From: UMGS1387 sp045539625
GTDB taxonomy: Bacteria > Bacillota > Clostridia > Oscillospirales > CAG-382
Direction: 5' to 3'
DNA: 26,522 nt
Assembly: GCA_045539625.1 (NCBI GenBank)
Contig: JAZQFS010000047.1
Location: forward strand, 1 to 26,522
The position numbers were made by a program, and so were the translations under genes. Below are positions 1-6,881 of this stretch, piece after piece. Positions within the stretch are counted from its first letter, which is position 1. Each line of letters opens with the position of its first letter. The notes beneath the pieces are model-generated. The model saw nothing but the letters and a program-made list of their open reading frames with translations, made no database searches and was not told where the DNA came from.

Positions 1-30
1 CCCGTACTTTTGTGTATGGGGAGTTTTTTT
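1..30 (+). terminator. Possible terminator of an upstream plus-strand gene
   Basis: A 7-bp stem (CCCGTAC at 1-7 with GTATGGG at 14-20, one G-T wobble, 6-base loop) is followed by GAG and a seven-T run at 24-30. This is the form of an intrinsic terminator reading left to right. The stem may extend beyond the left edge. No coding sequence for the upstream gene is visible. Confidence 0.45.
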
Positions 31-42
31 GAACAAAAAAAG

Positions 43-62
43 ACTGTGCTCAAAGCACAGCC
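43..62. repeat. 20-bp direct repeat, copy 1, containing a perfect hairpin
   Basis: The 20 bases at 43-62 recur exactly at 288-307. Each copy holds a perfect 7-bp stem (CTGTGCT / AGCACAG) with a 3-base loop. The two copies bracket the hairpin chain and the left arm of the long inverted repeat, so they may mark the edges of one repeat unit. Confidence 0.75.
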
Positions 63-148
63 CAGTCTGTAGCAAAACCATTATGAAAGTTTAGGTCAAG
101 CCTTTTCAAAGGCTTGCAGTTTCCAAAGACAGCGTCTTTGCTCGCCGT

Positions 149-276
149 CCGCAGACGGCGAAACTCCTTATGCTTCATAAAGCGCAGGAAAGGTGAATTT
201 TTCGTCCTAAAAGGGCGAAAAAGAGGAAAACCCTCGCCGGGGGTTTTCCTAAAACGTGAGATAAAACATACTTTTT
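149..276 (+). repeat. Long inverted repeat, left arm (128 bp)
   Basis: Bases 149-276 are the reverse complement of 26395-26522 with one difference: G at 215 where the other arm implies A (position 26456). The difference falls in a hairpin stem and changes a T-A pair into a T-G wobble, so folding as RNA is kept. The match stops after the T run at 276. On the other side it runs into the window end, so the true repeat is probably longer. Confidence 0.92.
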
Positions 277-287
277 GGCAGGCTCAA

Positions 288-307
288 ACTGTGCTCAAAG
301 CACAGCC
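288..307. repeat. 20-bp direct repeat, copy 2
   Basis: Exact second copy of 43-62, with the same CTGTGCT/AGCACAG hairpin. Read on the minus strand it lies just after the 54-residue gene ending at 326 and could help terminate it, although the T tract is short. Confidence 0.7.
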
Positions 308-325
308 TTAAAAATGTACATTTCT

Positions 326-490
326 TTAATTGCCTTTGTAAAGGGTTTCGGAAGAAACTATGAACGCAGTTTCTCTTTTATGTTCCTGCCCTCCGAACAC
401 CGACACACCCACTGCCGCCGTCAAAAACACCAGCAATACAACGGTTGCCGCAAATATAAGCTTTGTTTCAAGAGAAAACCTCTTTGACAT
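326..490 (-). CDS. Small single-span membrane protein (54 aa), function unknown
   Basis: An open frame of 54 codons runs on the minus strand from ATG at 490 to TAA at 326-328. It begins MSKRFSLETKLIFAATVV: a positively charged start, then a hydrophobic segment at about residues 11-33, then a polar, charged tail ending in LYKGN. This is a signal anchor or uncleaved signal peptide type, with the tail probably outside the membrane. Support comes from an AAAGGA site 11 bases before the ATG and a near-consensus promoter (TTGACA, 17 bp, TATAAC) at 560-588. I do not recognise a family. It is transcribed divergently from the hemolysin III-like gene, with the two -35 boxes about 80 bp apart. A TTTGTAAACA motif lies between its -10 box and its start codon. 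It could be a regulatory or stress microprotein, but nothing in the sequence says which. Confidence 0.6.
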   Translation of the reverse strand: MSKRFSLETKLIFAATVVLLVFLTAAVGVSVFGGQEHKRETAFIVSSETLYKGN

Positions 491-559
491 TTATCTATCA
501 TTCCTTTACAAATTACATACATCGAAGTTAAAAAATAATCATTTTTTGTTTACAAATAT

Positions 560-588
560 GTTATACCACCAATAATTCAATTTGTCAA
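560..588 (-). promoter_or_regulatory. Sigma-A-type promoter for the 54-aa membrane protein
   Basis: On the minus strand TTGACA (583-588) and TATAAC (560-565) are separated by exactly 17 bases. The start codon follows about 70 bases downstream. A TTTGTAAACA motif (minus orientation, 547-556) lies just after the -10 box. Confidence 0.7.
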
Positions 589-645
589 TACTTTTTATCA
601 ATTTTCTTAATATTTACAGGATTTCGGCAAATTTTGATTTTGGAT

Positions 646-698
646 TTTGTAAACATTCAACAAAGTACGTTGACACATTGGCTGCACAGCGGTATAAT
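646..698 (+). promoter_or_regulatory. Consensus promoter with composite operator-like motif
   Basis: TTGACA (670-675) and TATAAT (693-698) have a 17-base spacer, a perfect consensus. TTTGTAAACA (646-655) lies upstream, and an inverted repeat TCAAC-N7-GTTGA (657-673) overlaps the -35 box. The same arrangement with the same spacing recurs at 1541-1593 before the aspartate kinase. A bound protein at this place would be expected to block RNA polymerase. Confidence 0.8.
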
Positions 699-759
699 AT
701 CGGGTACAGGAAATGAATTTTTTATATTTATTGCATAAAAAACCAATGGAGGTATGAAT

Positions 760-1419
760 ATGACAAAATCACGGTTTAATCTTCCGAGATATACGCTCAG
801 CGAAGAGCTGCTCAACTCAATCAGCCACGGCATAGGAGCTTGCCTTTCGGTTGCCGCACTTGTACTGTGTGTTGTAAGAGCCGCCTTTCAAAGCACGGCA
901 GCAGGCGTTGTCGGCTCTGCGATTTACGGCTCTACGCTTGTTATACTTTACTGTATGTCAACGCTTTACCACGCAATAACCAATCAGACGGCAAGACGTG
1001 TTTTCAGAGTATTTGACCATACCTCGATTTATCTGCTTATAGCAGGCACATACACCCCCATTACTCTTGTAACGCTGAGAGGTGCTATGGGATGGGTGCT
1101 TTTCGGAATAGTATGGGGAATTGCAATTCTGGGAATTGTGCTTAATTCCGTTAACATTGAACGCTTCAAGGTATTTTCCATGATAAGCTACATCGTTATG
1201 GGCTGGGCGGTTGTAATCGGTGCAAAAGACATAATCGCAAAGCTTGACAGGGGCGGTCTTATGTTCCTTCTTTACGGAGGAATTGCTTACACGGTGGGTA
1301 TCATCTTCTACGCCCTCAAAAAGAAAAGATATATGCACTCTGTATGGCACTTCTTTGTGCTTGCGGGAAGTATTCTTCAGTTCTTCTGCATATATGTTTA
1401 CGTTCTGCCCGTCAGATAA
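760..1419 (+). CDS. Hemolysin III / PAQR-family membrane protein
   Basis: This is a 219-residue polytopic membrane protein of the hemolysin III (YqfA/PAQR) family. The family is related to adiponectin receptors and is thought to be a metal-dependent hydrolase-like membrane protein; the haemolysin name is historical. Family signs are EELLNSISHGIGA near the N terminus, the segment STLYHAITNQTARRVFRVFDHTSIYLLIAGTYTP and a late WHFFVLAGS, which supply the conserved Ser, Asp and His residues (SxxxH, HxxIY, HxxFH-like). Seven hydrophobic spans are expected at this length. An ATG six bases earlier (754) is in frame, but GGAGG at 748-752 sits one base from it and seven from 760, so 760 is the better start. 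The gene appears monocistronic, with its own consensus promoter and a terminator at 1442-1475. Confidence 0.88.
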   Translation: MTKSRFNLPRYTLSEELLNSISHGIGACLSVAALVLCVVRAAFQSTAAGVVGSAIYGSTLVILYCMSTLYHAITNQTARRVFRVFDHTSIYLLIAGTYTPITLVTLRGAMGWVLFGIVWGIAILGIVLNSVNIERFKVFSMISYIVMGWAVVIGAKDIIAKLDRGGLMFLLYGGIAYTVGIIFYALKKKRYMHSVWHFFVLAGSILQFFCIYVYVLPVR

Positions 1420-1441
1420 ACAAATCCTTCACAACATCGGT

Positions 1442-1475
1442 GAGCTGTCCTTTTTTGGGGCAGCTCATTTTGTCA
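1442..1475 (+). terminator. Intrinsic terminator after the hemolysin III-like gene
   Basis: GAGCTGTCC pairs with the following GGGGCAGCTC half (GAGCTG/CAGCTC core plus a wobble and two C-G pairs) around a T-rich loop, then ATTTTGTCATTTT. Confidence 0.65.
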
Positions 1476-1540
1476 TTTTGTAACAATTTACAATTTTTCG
1501 ACAGTTATTTTCGGTGAAATGTCATAATTTTGCTTTGAAT

Positions 1541-1593
1541 TTTGTAAACAATCAACAATTATTGTTGACACAAGCCCATCAAAAAGCTATAAT
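1541..1593 (+). promoter_or_regulatory. Consensus promoter with the same composite motif, before aspartate kinase
   Basis: TTGACA (1565-1570) and TATAAT (1588-1593) have a 17-base spacer. TTTGTAAACA (1541-1550) and TCAAC-N7-GTTGA (1552-1568; here the arms extend to a perfect TCAACAA/TTGTTGA) take the same positions relative to -35 as at 646-698. A further inverted repeat TTGTAA-N4-TTACAA lies upstream at 1478-1493. The roughly 100-base leader that follows carries a small AGTGTG/CACACT hairpin near 1665-1682. Confidence 0.8.
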
Positions 1594-1700
1594 AACAGAG
1601 TATAATTGTGTCAAAATTTGTTTTGTCACAATACTACTTTTTTAAATATAATAATGTATATTAAGTGTGAAGTAAACACACTGCGAAACGAGGTTCACAA

Positions 1701-3026
1701 ATGAGCATCAAGGTAACAAAATTCGGCGGCAGTTCTCTTGCAAGTGCCGAACAGTTCAAGAAGGTTGCAGACATCGTTCTTGCTGACCGTGACAGAAAAT
1801 ATGTAGTCCCTTCAGCGCCGGGTAAGCGTTTTTCAGGCGACACAAAGGTTACTGACCTTCTCTATCAGTGCTATGACGAATTCAGCAGAGGCGAGGATTC
1901 TCCCGCTTTTGTACAAATCAAGGAAAGATACAATCTCATCATCGAAGGTCTCGGTCTTGACCTTTCTCTTGACCGTGAGTTTGAGCTTCTCAGACTCAGC
2001 TTTATCGGCAGAGCAGGACGTGACTACGCCGCAAGCCGAGGTGAGTACCTTAACGGTATCATTCTTGCAAAGTATCTTGGCTTTGACTTTATCGATGCTG
2101 CCGATGTTATTTTCTTCAAGGGCGACGGCACATTTGATTCAGAAAAGACAAACGACATTATGAGCGAGCGTCTTGCAAAAAGCGACTATGCCGTTATTCC
2201 CGGTTTCTACGGCAAAATGCCCAACGATACCATCCGCACCTTCTCAAGAGGCGGCTCTGACATCACAGGCGCCATCGTTGCAAGAGCTGCACACGCAGAC
2301 GAATACGAAAACTGGACGGATGTTTCAGGCTTTATGATTGCCGATCCCAGAATCGTTGAAAATCCCAAGTATATTTCCGTAATCACCTACAAGGAGCTTC
2401 GTGAGCTTTCCTATATGGGTGCTACCGTTCTTCACGCAGATTCCATCTTCCCCGTAAAGACAAGCGGTATTCCCATTCACATCAAGAACACCAATGCTCC
2501 CGAGGACGAGGGTACCATGATTGTTACCCATACAGAGCCCTCCAAGGACACGGCTGTAATTACAGGTATTGCAGGTAAGAAAGACTTCTCCGTTCTTACT
2601 CTTGAAAAGGATATGATGAACGAGGAAAAGGGCTTTGGCAGACGTCTTTTACAGGTTCTTGAAAGACACGACCTTTCCTTTGAGCATCTTCCCAGCGGTA
2701 TTGACACCATGAGCGTTGTCATAAACGACCACGAGCTTGCAGGCAAGGAAGACGACATCATCGCTGACCTTGTTGAGTCCTGTGCTCCCGACACAATCAG
2801 CGTCGAAAAGAACATTGCTCTTATTGCTGTTGTGGGCAGAGGTATGAGAAATGCCAAGGGTACTGCGGCAAGTCTTTTCAGTGCACTTGCAGCAGCCGAC
2901 ATCAACATCAGAATGATTGACCAGGGCTCAAGTGAGCTTAACATCATCGTCGGTGTTGACAACAAGGACTTTGAAAAGGCTATCACAGAGACCTATGCGT
3001 ACTTTGACAAAAACGGTCTCATTTAA
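1701..3026 (+). CDS. lysC: Aspartate kinase
   Basis: Aspartate kinase (441 aa) phosphorylates L-aspartate with ATP, the first step toward lysine, threonine and methionine; it is cytosolic. The N-terminal amino acid kinase domain (about residues 1-280) opens with the substrate/ATP motif KFGGSS at residues 7-12 and carries FSRGGSDITG from residue 181. The C-terminal third (about 300-441) has the two ACT-type regulatory segments, including ALIAVVGRGM and NIRMIDQGSSELNIIVGVD, which in this family bind feedback inhibitors such as lysine or threonine. The length fits a monofunctional enzyme with no homoserine dehydrogenase attached. An ACGAGG site precedes the ATG. It has its own promoter, and a separately controlled transporter follows. 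Which end product inhibits it cannot be read from the sequence. The symbol is the usual one for this family and the isozyme is not certain. Confidence 0.95.
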   Translation: MSIKVTKFGGSSLASAEQFKKVADIVLADRDRKYVVPSAPGKRFSGDTKVTDLLYQCYDEFSRGEDSPAFVQIKERYNLIIEGLGLDLSLDREFELLRLSFIGRAGRDYAASRGEYLNGIILAKYLGFDFIDAADVIFFKGDGTFDSEKTNDIMSERLAKSDYAVIPGFYGKMPNDTIRTFSRGGSDITGAIVARAAHADEYENWTDVSGFMIADPRIVENPKYISVITYKELRELSYMGATVLHADSIFPVKTSGIPIHIKNTNAPEDEGTMIVTHTEPSKDTAVITGIAGKKDFSVLTLEKDMMNEEKGFGRRLLQVLERHDLSFEHLPSGIDTMSVVINDHELAGKEDDIIADLVESCAPDTISVEKNIALIAVVGRGMRNAKGTAASLFSALAAADINIRMIDQGSSELNIIVGVDNKDFEKAITETYAYFDKNGLI

Positions 3027-3077
3027 AACATTTCCTTAAATTGTTCACAAAATACTGTAGAATTTAGTGCTTTATTG

Positions 3078-3426
3078 TGCTAAAATCTTGACAACAAATA
3101 AAGGCGATGACCGGAAACAAGTAGGTCTGTTTTGTGATTCTTCAGAGAGCCGTCGGTTGGTGAAAGACGGTAGATGACAAACACACCGAATACATTCCGA
3201 GAGCTTCATACCGAAGTCCTGCGACGGCAGAAATAGGCTATGACGTTTCACACACGTTACAGTGTAAGGGTTAAGGCAGAGCCTTGAGGTGAGAAAACAT
3301 TCTCGAGTGGTTTTCTTACGGTGACTGTCCGACCTGCTAAGGCTTTTCCCGAAAGGTAAAGGCAAATTGAGGTGGTACCACGATTTAATCGTCCTCTGCT
3401 ATTTAAGTTGGCAGAGGACTTTTTTT
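3078..3426 (+). promoter_or_regulatory. T-box riboswitch leader with terminator, and its probable promoter
   Basis: An extended -10 (TG at 3078-3079, TAAAAT at 3081-3086) with a poor -35 probably starts the transcript near 3093. Stem I elements follow: AGTA at 3120-3123 (loop E strand), AGAGAG at 3144-3149 and GGTTGGTG at 3155-3162 (distal loop), with GAA at 3188-3190 opposite AGTA. The T-box sequence AGGTGGTACCACG is at 3370-3382. The terminator is a perfect 9-bp stem (GTCCTCTGC 3391-3399, GCAGAGGAC 3411-3419) followed by a T run. Uncharged tRNA is expected to stabilise the antiterminator and turn on the symporter downstream. The specifier is ambiguous: UAC (Tyr, 3191-3193, ending in C and followed by a purine as is usual) or ACA (Thr, 3192-3194, favoured by one-base spacing from GAA). 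Confidence 0.92.
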
Positions 3427-3464
3427 ATACCGTTTGTCCGAAGCCAAAGAAAGGAATGAGTTAA

Positions 3465-5009
3465 ATGGTATTAAAGATTTTATTACTGGTTATTTTCTTT
3501 GCGGTTACGGTAGGTGTGGGCATTTATTGCCGTAAAAGTGCCACAGACGTTAGCGGCTTTGTTCTTGGCGGAAGAAGCGTAGGTCCGTGGCTTACGGCGT
3601 TTGCATACGGCACAAGCTACTTCTCGGCAGTTATCTTCATCGGCTATGCAGGTCAGTTCGGTTGGAAATACGGTATTGCTTCCACGTGGATCGGTATAGG
3701 AAATGCAGTTCTCGGCTCACTTCTTGCATGGGTTATTTTAGGACGCCGTACAAGAATTATGACACAGACTCTCGGCTCTGCAACAATGCCCGAATTCTTT
3801 GAAAAGAGATACAACTCCAAGTCTCTTAAGGTTGTGGCTTCTGCAATCACCTTTGTTTTCCTTATCCCCTACACCGCATCTCTTTACAACGGTCTTTCAA
3901 GACTTTTTGAATCCGCATTCGGCATTGACTATGCTTACTGTGTAATTGCCATGTCCGTTCTTACAGGTATTTACGTAATTGCAGGCGGTTATATGGCAAC
4001 AGCTATTAACGACTTTATTCAGGGTATTATAATGCTTATCGGTATTGTTGCGGTAATCGGTGCCGTACTTGGCAGCCACGGCGGCTTTATCGGCTCACTT
4101 ACAGAGCTTACAAAGGTAGCCGTTCCCGAAACTGCAGGTCCCATAACCGAAGCAGGCACCTTTGCTTCAATGTTCGGTCCCGATCCCGTAAATCTCCTTG
4201 GCGTTGTAATTCTTACATCACTCGGTACATGGGGACTTCCTCAGATGGTACAGAAATTCTACGCCATCAAGAGTGAAAAATCCATCAAGAGAGGTACTCT
4301 TATTTCAACCTTCTTTGCAGTTATCGTAGCAGGCGGCTGTTACTTTTTGGGCGGATTTGCCAGAATCTCAGGCGTTACCGTTCAGCCCGGCACCGACGTT
4401 CCCGTAGGCGGCTACGATGCAGTTATTCCCACAATGCTTGAAGGTCTTCCCACATTACTTATTGCAATTGTTATTGTACTTGTTCTTTCCGCATCAATGT
4501 CAACCCTTTCTTCCCTTGTTCTTACATCAAGCTCAACACTTACGCTTGACTTCATCAAGGGCACCTTCGTTAAGGATATGAAGGAAAAGAAGCAGCTTCT
4601 CATTATGCGTATTTTCATCGTTGTATTTATCGTACTTTCCGCAGTAATTGCCATCTTCCAGGTTAAGGCAAAGAGCGATGCCGTTGCATTTATTGCACAG
4701 CTTATGGGCGTATCGTGGGGTGCTCTTGCAGGTGCTTTCCTTGCTCCCTTCCTGTACGGTCTGTACGCAAAGTGGGCTTCCAAGGCAGCTACATGGGCTT
4801 GTATGATTTTCGGTGCCGGCATTATGATTGCAAACCTTCTGTTCAGAAGCTCCTTCCCCGTACTTCTTCAGTCTCCCATCAACTGCGGTGCTTTCGCAAT
4901 GATTGCAGGTCTTATCATCTTCCCCGTGGTTTCACTTATTACCAAAAAGCCTGACAAGGCTGTTGTGGAACACGCATTTACAGGAGTTTCCGAAAGACTT
5001 GACGACTAA
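3465..5009 (+). CDS. Sodium:solute symporter family transporter
   Basis: This is a 514-residue inner membrane protein of the SSS family (PutP/PanF type), which uses the sodium gradient to import a small organic solute. Family signs are GGRSVGPWLTAFAYG near residues 37-51, the GGYMATAINDFIQG segment and about thirteen hydrophobic spans along the whole length. The start has an AAAGGA site (3450-3455) nine bases upstream. The T-box leader directly in front implies control by the charging of one tRNA, so the cargo is probably that amino acid or a precursor or peptide of it. The two readings of the specifier point to tyrosine or threonine. The aspartate kinase upstream would fit a threonine link, but this is only context. 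Downstream lies a chain of three hairpins and then genes on the opposite strand. The family and regulation are secure; the substrate is not. Confidence 0.92.
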   Translation: MVLKILLLVIFFAVTVGVGIYCRKSATDVSGFVLGGRSVGPWLTAFAYGTSYFSAVIFIGYAGQFGWKYGIASTWIGIGNAVLGSLLAWVILGRRTRIMTQTLGSATMPEFFEKRYNSKSLKVVASAITFVFLIPYTASLYNGLSRLFESAFGIDYAYCVIAMSVLTGIYVIAGGYMATAINDFIQGIIMLIGIVAVIGAVLGSHGGFIGSLTELTKVAVPETAGPITEAGTFASMFGPDPVNLLGVVILTSLGTWGLPQMVQKFYAIKSEKSIKRGTLISTFFAVIVAGGCYFLGGFARISGVTVQPGTDVPVGGYDAVIPTMLEGLPTLLIAIVIVLVLSASMSTLSSLVLTSSSTLTLDFIKGTFVKDMKEKKQLLIMRIFIVVFIVLSAVIAIFQVKAKSDAVAFIAQLMGVSWGALAGAFLAPFLYGLYAKWASKAATWACMIFGAGIMIANLLFRSSFPVLLQSPINCGAFAMIAGLIIFPVVSLITKKPDKAVVEHAFTGVSERLDD

Positions 5010-5049
5010 CATCTGACAAAATTTCAGGTTTTGCAACAGATTCACGGTT

Positions 5050-5072
5050 CGTGTGGGCATCGCCCCCTACAA
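5050..5072. repeat. Short REP-like palindrome
   Basis: GGGC-ATC-GCCC at 5055-5065, flanked by TGT and CCTACA, resembles short GC-rich intergenic palindromes often scattered in clostridial genomes. The rest of 5010-5090 shows no gene. Confidence 0.35.
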
Positions 5073-5090
5073 ATTAAATGCAAAATTCAA

Positions 5091-5182
5091 GGAGTCACCC
5101 GTTTGGGTGACTCCTTTCAGTCTGTTGAAAAAGTATGTTTTTTTCAACAGACTGAAATCCGAGGTTCATAAGCCTCGGATTT
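5091..5182. repeat. Three back-to-back perfect hairpins
   Basis: Stem 1: GGAGTCACCC (5091-5100) with GGGTGACTCC (5105-5114). Stem 2: an 18-bp perfect stem, 5115-5132 with 5140-5157, loop GTATGTT. Stem 3: AAATCCGAGG (5155-5164) with CCTCGGATTT (5173-5182), sharing three bases with stem 2 and followed by TTTC. The third has the form of a plus-strand terminator and all lie between converging genes, so the block probably ends transcription from both sides. Bases 5124-5140 recur exactly at 26391-26407, at the edge of the right inverted-repeat arm, which links this block to the end repeats. Confidence 0.85.
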
Positions 5183-5204
5183 TTCTTATATTCCATTAAA
5201 GCCG

Positions 5205-5618
5205 TCAATCGTAAAGATGTATTCCCTCACACACACGCAGATTTAACAGCTTGTTTTCTGCCTTCTTATCAAAAGAAAGTTCAAAGCTCACATTCCTGTC
5301 AAAACGGGTAAAGCCAAACTGTCTTTTCTCACCGCCGTCGCAGAAAATGCCGTCTGTTACAAAATAAACCGCACACACGCCGCCGTCAAATACCGCCGTA
5401 ACTGTGTGATTCTTGCCATCGGACAGTATTTCGTCGTCATTGATAAATTCAAATTTATCCTGACCGTTTTTCACGGTGATTTTTATATTGCCGTTTTCTT
5501 CACGTGTTATACAAAGTGTATCCGAGGAGTACAAAATACCCTTTTCCTCACCTGTTTCAAAGCGGATACTGCAGGATTTTTCATTGCCTGCATACAAAAC
5601 CGCGCCGTCTGTATTTTT
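5205..5618 (-). pseudogene. In-frame C-terminal remnant of the sialidase-like gene (lectin-like domain)
   Basis: The reading frame of the upstream sialidase-like gene continues open after its UAA (5619-5621) for 137 codons, beginning KNTDGAVLYAGNEKSCSIRF. The segment SDGKNHTVTAVFDGGVCAVY looks like a laminin-G/concanavalin-type or sialidase-associated lectin sandwich, where DGxWHTV is common. No ATG or clear ribosome binding site precedes it; the only early start is a TTG at 5597 without a good site. The simplest reading is one ancestral protein of about 535 residues split by a nonsense change, for example AAA to TAA in an A-rich run. Translation as a separate second protein, or stop readthrough, cannot be excluded. 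Confidence 0.6.
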
Positions 5619-6812
5619 TTAGTCTGCCGTTTCAGAGGGACTTTCCCAAAGACTCTCCACCTGACGTTTGTCAAGCTTATGCACACGGGCTACCGTCTTT
5701 TGGGTTTCTGTAAGATAATACTCGCCCTCGTCCTCTATAAGGTCGGGATAGCTCATTCTCACCTTTACATCTTCATCGTAAAGAAACGGCTGTGGCTGAC
5801 CGAAGCGAAGCTCCATTCCGTGTTCAGTCATACACTCAACAGCACCGCACAGCCATACGGGATTTCTGTCATCATAGCCTTTTCCGCCGTGATTGTGAAA
5901 CCAATAAATGTATTTTCCGTTGTCGCACTTCCATATAAAGTTGGCAGCTCTTGGGTGCTTGACTCTTTTTCCGCAGGCAAACTTCATGGGCTTTGGCTGC
6001 GAAAAGCTGTGGCAATTGTCACGGCTGTAGGAACAGTAAGGACTGCCCGAAACCGTTCTGAATACACAGAAAACAGTTCCGTCCGACAGGCGAACAAAGC
6101 TGTGCTCTTCTGAAATTATGCTGACGTCTTTGGGAGCACGTATGCCGATTTCCCCGTCGGGAAGTGTGCACCATGTAAGCTTTTCGGGATTCTTCTCGGT
6201 GTTTATGTTGGCACATTCAAGCAAAACGCCCTCGCTATGCTCCATAAAGGTACGTCCGAAACGGCGTATTTTATAAAGCGGCACAAGCACCTTGTCATCT
6301 ATTTCAAACGGTTTGCCAACATTCCAGAAATACTTGATTTCGCCTCCATATGGGTTAAGCCTGTCAACCTCAAAATTTCTCTGAGGTATGTCGTACCATT
6401 TATCCGACCAGCTCAGTCCGTTGTCGTCGCTGTAACGGAAAACAAAGTGTCCCTGAGTATCCACACGGTAACACAGACCGTCTTTATAGTCGTGGTGAGA
6501 AGCAATAACGCTTCTTGTGTTGTCGGCATTGAAATTATAGAAGCAGTAAATGCGTCCGTACTTGGTTTTGTACAGCACGGAATATGAGGATTCGGGCAGA
6601 TTTTCAGGTGAAACGTCGGTTATATCCTTCCAGCTTTTACCCTTGTCACAGCTTCTCAGGGATACAACGTGCTGTCCCTGTGAGCCTTCCTCAAGTCCGC
6701 CCACCGTAATTGTCATAAGCCAATGTCCGTCATTTGTCTTTACAACATATGGCTGGTCGCTGTAGCCGTCGCTTCGGATTATGTTGCCGTTTTTAATGTT
6801 TCTGATATCCAT
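5619..6812 (-). CDS. Sialidase-like (Asp-box/BNR repeat) glycoside hydrolase, probably truncated
   Basis: A 397-residue protein with a beta-propeller signature. Asp boxes (S-x-D-x-G-x-x-W) are seen at residues 54-61 (SCDKGKSW) and 128-135 (SDDNGLSW), with a weaker one in SYSRDNCHSF further on. Such propellers occur in GH33 exo-sialidases and in related Asp-box proteins with other substrates. I cannot assign the full arginine triad of GH33, so the substrate is open. There is no signal peptide (MDIRNIKNGNIIRSDGY), so it should act in the cytosol. Expression signals are good: a GGGGGGAA site before the ATG and a TTGACT-17-TATAAT promoter at 6836-6864. The frame continues past the UAA into a lectin-like domain (5205-5618), so this copy has probably lost its C terminus. 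The propeller part looks intact and may still fold. Confidence 0.75.
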   Translation of the reverse strand: MDIRNIKNGNIIRSDGYSDQPYVVKTNDGHWLMTITVGGLEEGSQGQHVVSLRSCDKGKSWKDITDVSPENLPESSYSVLYKTKYGRIYCFYNFNADNTRSVIASHHDYKDGLCYRVDTQGHFVFRYSDDNGLSWSDKWYDIPQRNFEVDRLNPYGGEIKYFWNVGKPFEIDDKVLVPLYKIRRFGRTFMEHSEGVLLECANINTEKNPEKLTWCTLPDGEIGIRAPKDVSIISEEHSFVRLSDGTVFCVFRTVSGSPYCSYSRDNCHSFSQPKPMKFACGKRVKHPRAANFIWKCDNGKYIYWFHNHGGKGYDDRNPVWLCGAVECMTEHGMELRFGQPQPFLYDEDVKVRMSYPDLIEDEGEYYLTETQKTVARVHKLDKRQVESLWESPSETAD

Positions 6813-6835
6813 GGCACTTCCCCCCTTTTTTGATG

Positions 6836-6864
6836 ATTATATAATACATCTTACTTCAAGTCAA
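6836..6864 (-). promoter_or_regulatory. Promoter of the sialidase-like gene
   Basis: On the minus strand TTGACT (6859-6864) and TATAAT (6836-6841) are separated by 17 bases, directly upstream of the G-rich ribosome binding site. Confidence 0.75.
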
Positions 6865-6881
6865 CAGAATGTCGGAAAAAT

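Larger units (their letters stand above)
97..307. repeat. Chain of consecutive perfect hairpins
   Basis: At least six separate short palindromes lie end to end. They are 97-116 (9-bp stem), 124-140 (7-bp), 143-160 (7-bp, CGCCGTC/GACGGCG), 198-222 (11-bp with one T-G wobble), 224-250 (10-bp, AGGAAAACCC/GGGTTTTCCT) and 289-305 (7-bp). Short open frames crossing this region look spurious because the palindromes account for the sequence and no ribosome binding site precedes them. The stretch 1-325 holds no other gene that I can see. The unit resembles a mosaic intergenic repeat of the REP/ERIC/MITE kind, with no transposase. Whether it is a DNA element or acts as folded RNA cannot be told from the sequence. 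Confidence 0.7.

Noticed and set aside
43..307. CRISPR array
   Set aside because: There are only two copies of the 20-bp direct repeat, without regular spacing; the region is made of hairpins.
114..575. Plus-strand short open frames (65-71 codons)
   Set aside because: They run through palindromic repeat sequence or opposite the 54-residue minus-strand gene, have no ribosome binding site and show unlikely composition.
3027..3464. T-box as regulator of the aspartate kinase
   Set aside because: The leader lies downstream of that gene and ends in a terminator directly before the symporter, so it can only control the latter.
5406..6113. 235-codon plus-strand frame opposite the sialidase-like gene
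   Set aside because: It is a shadow of the minus-strand gene, which has Asp boxes, promoter and ribosome binding site; this frame has none.
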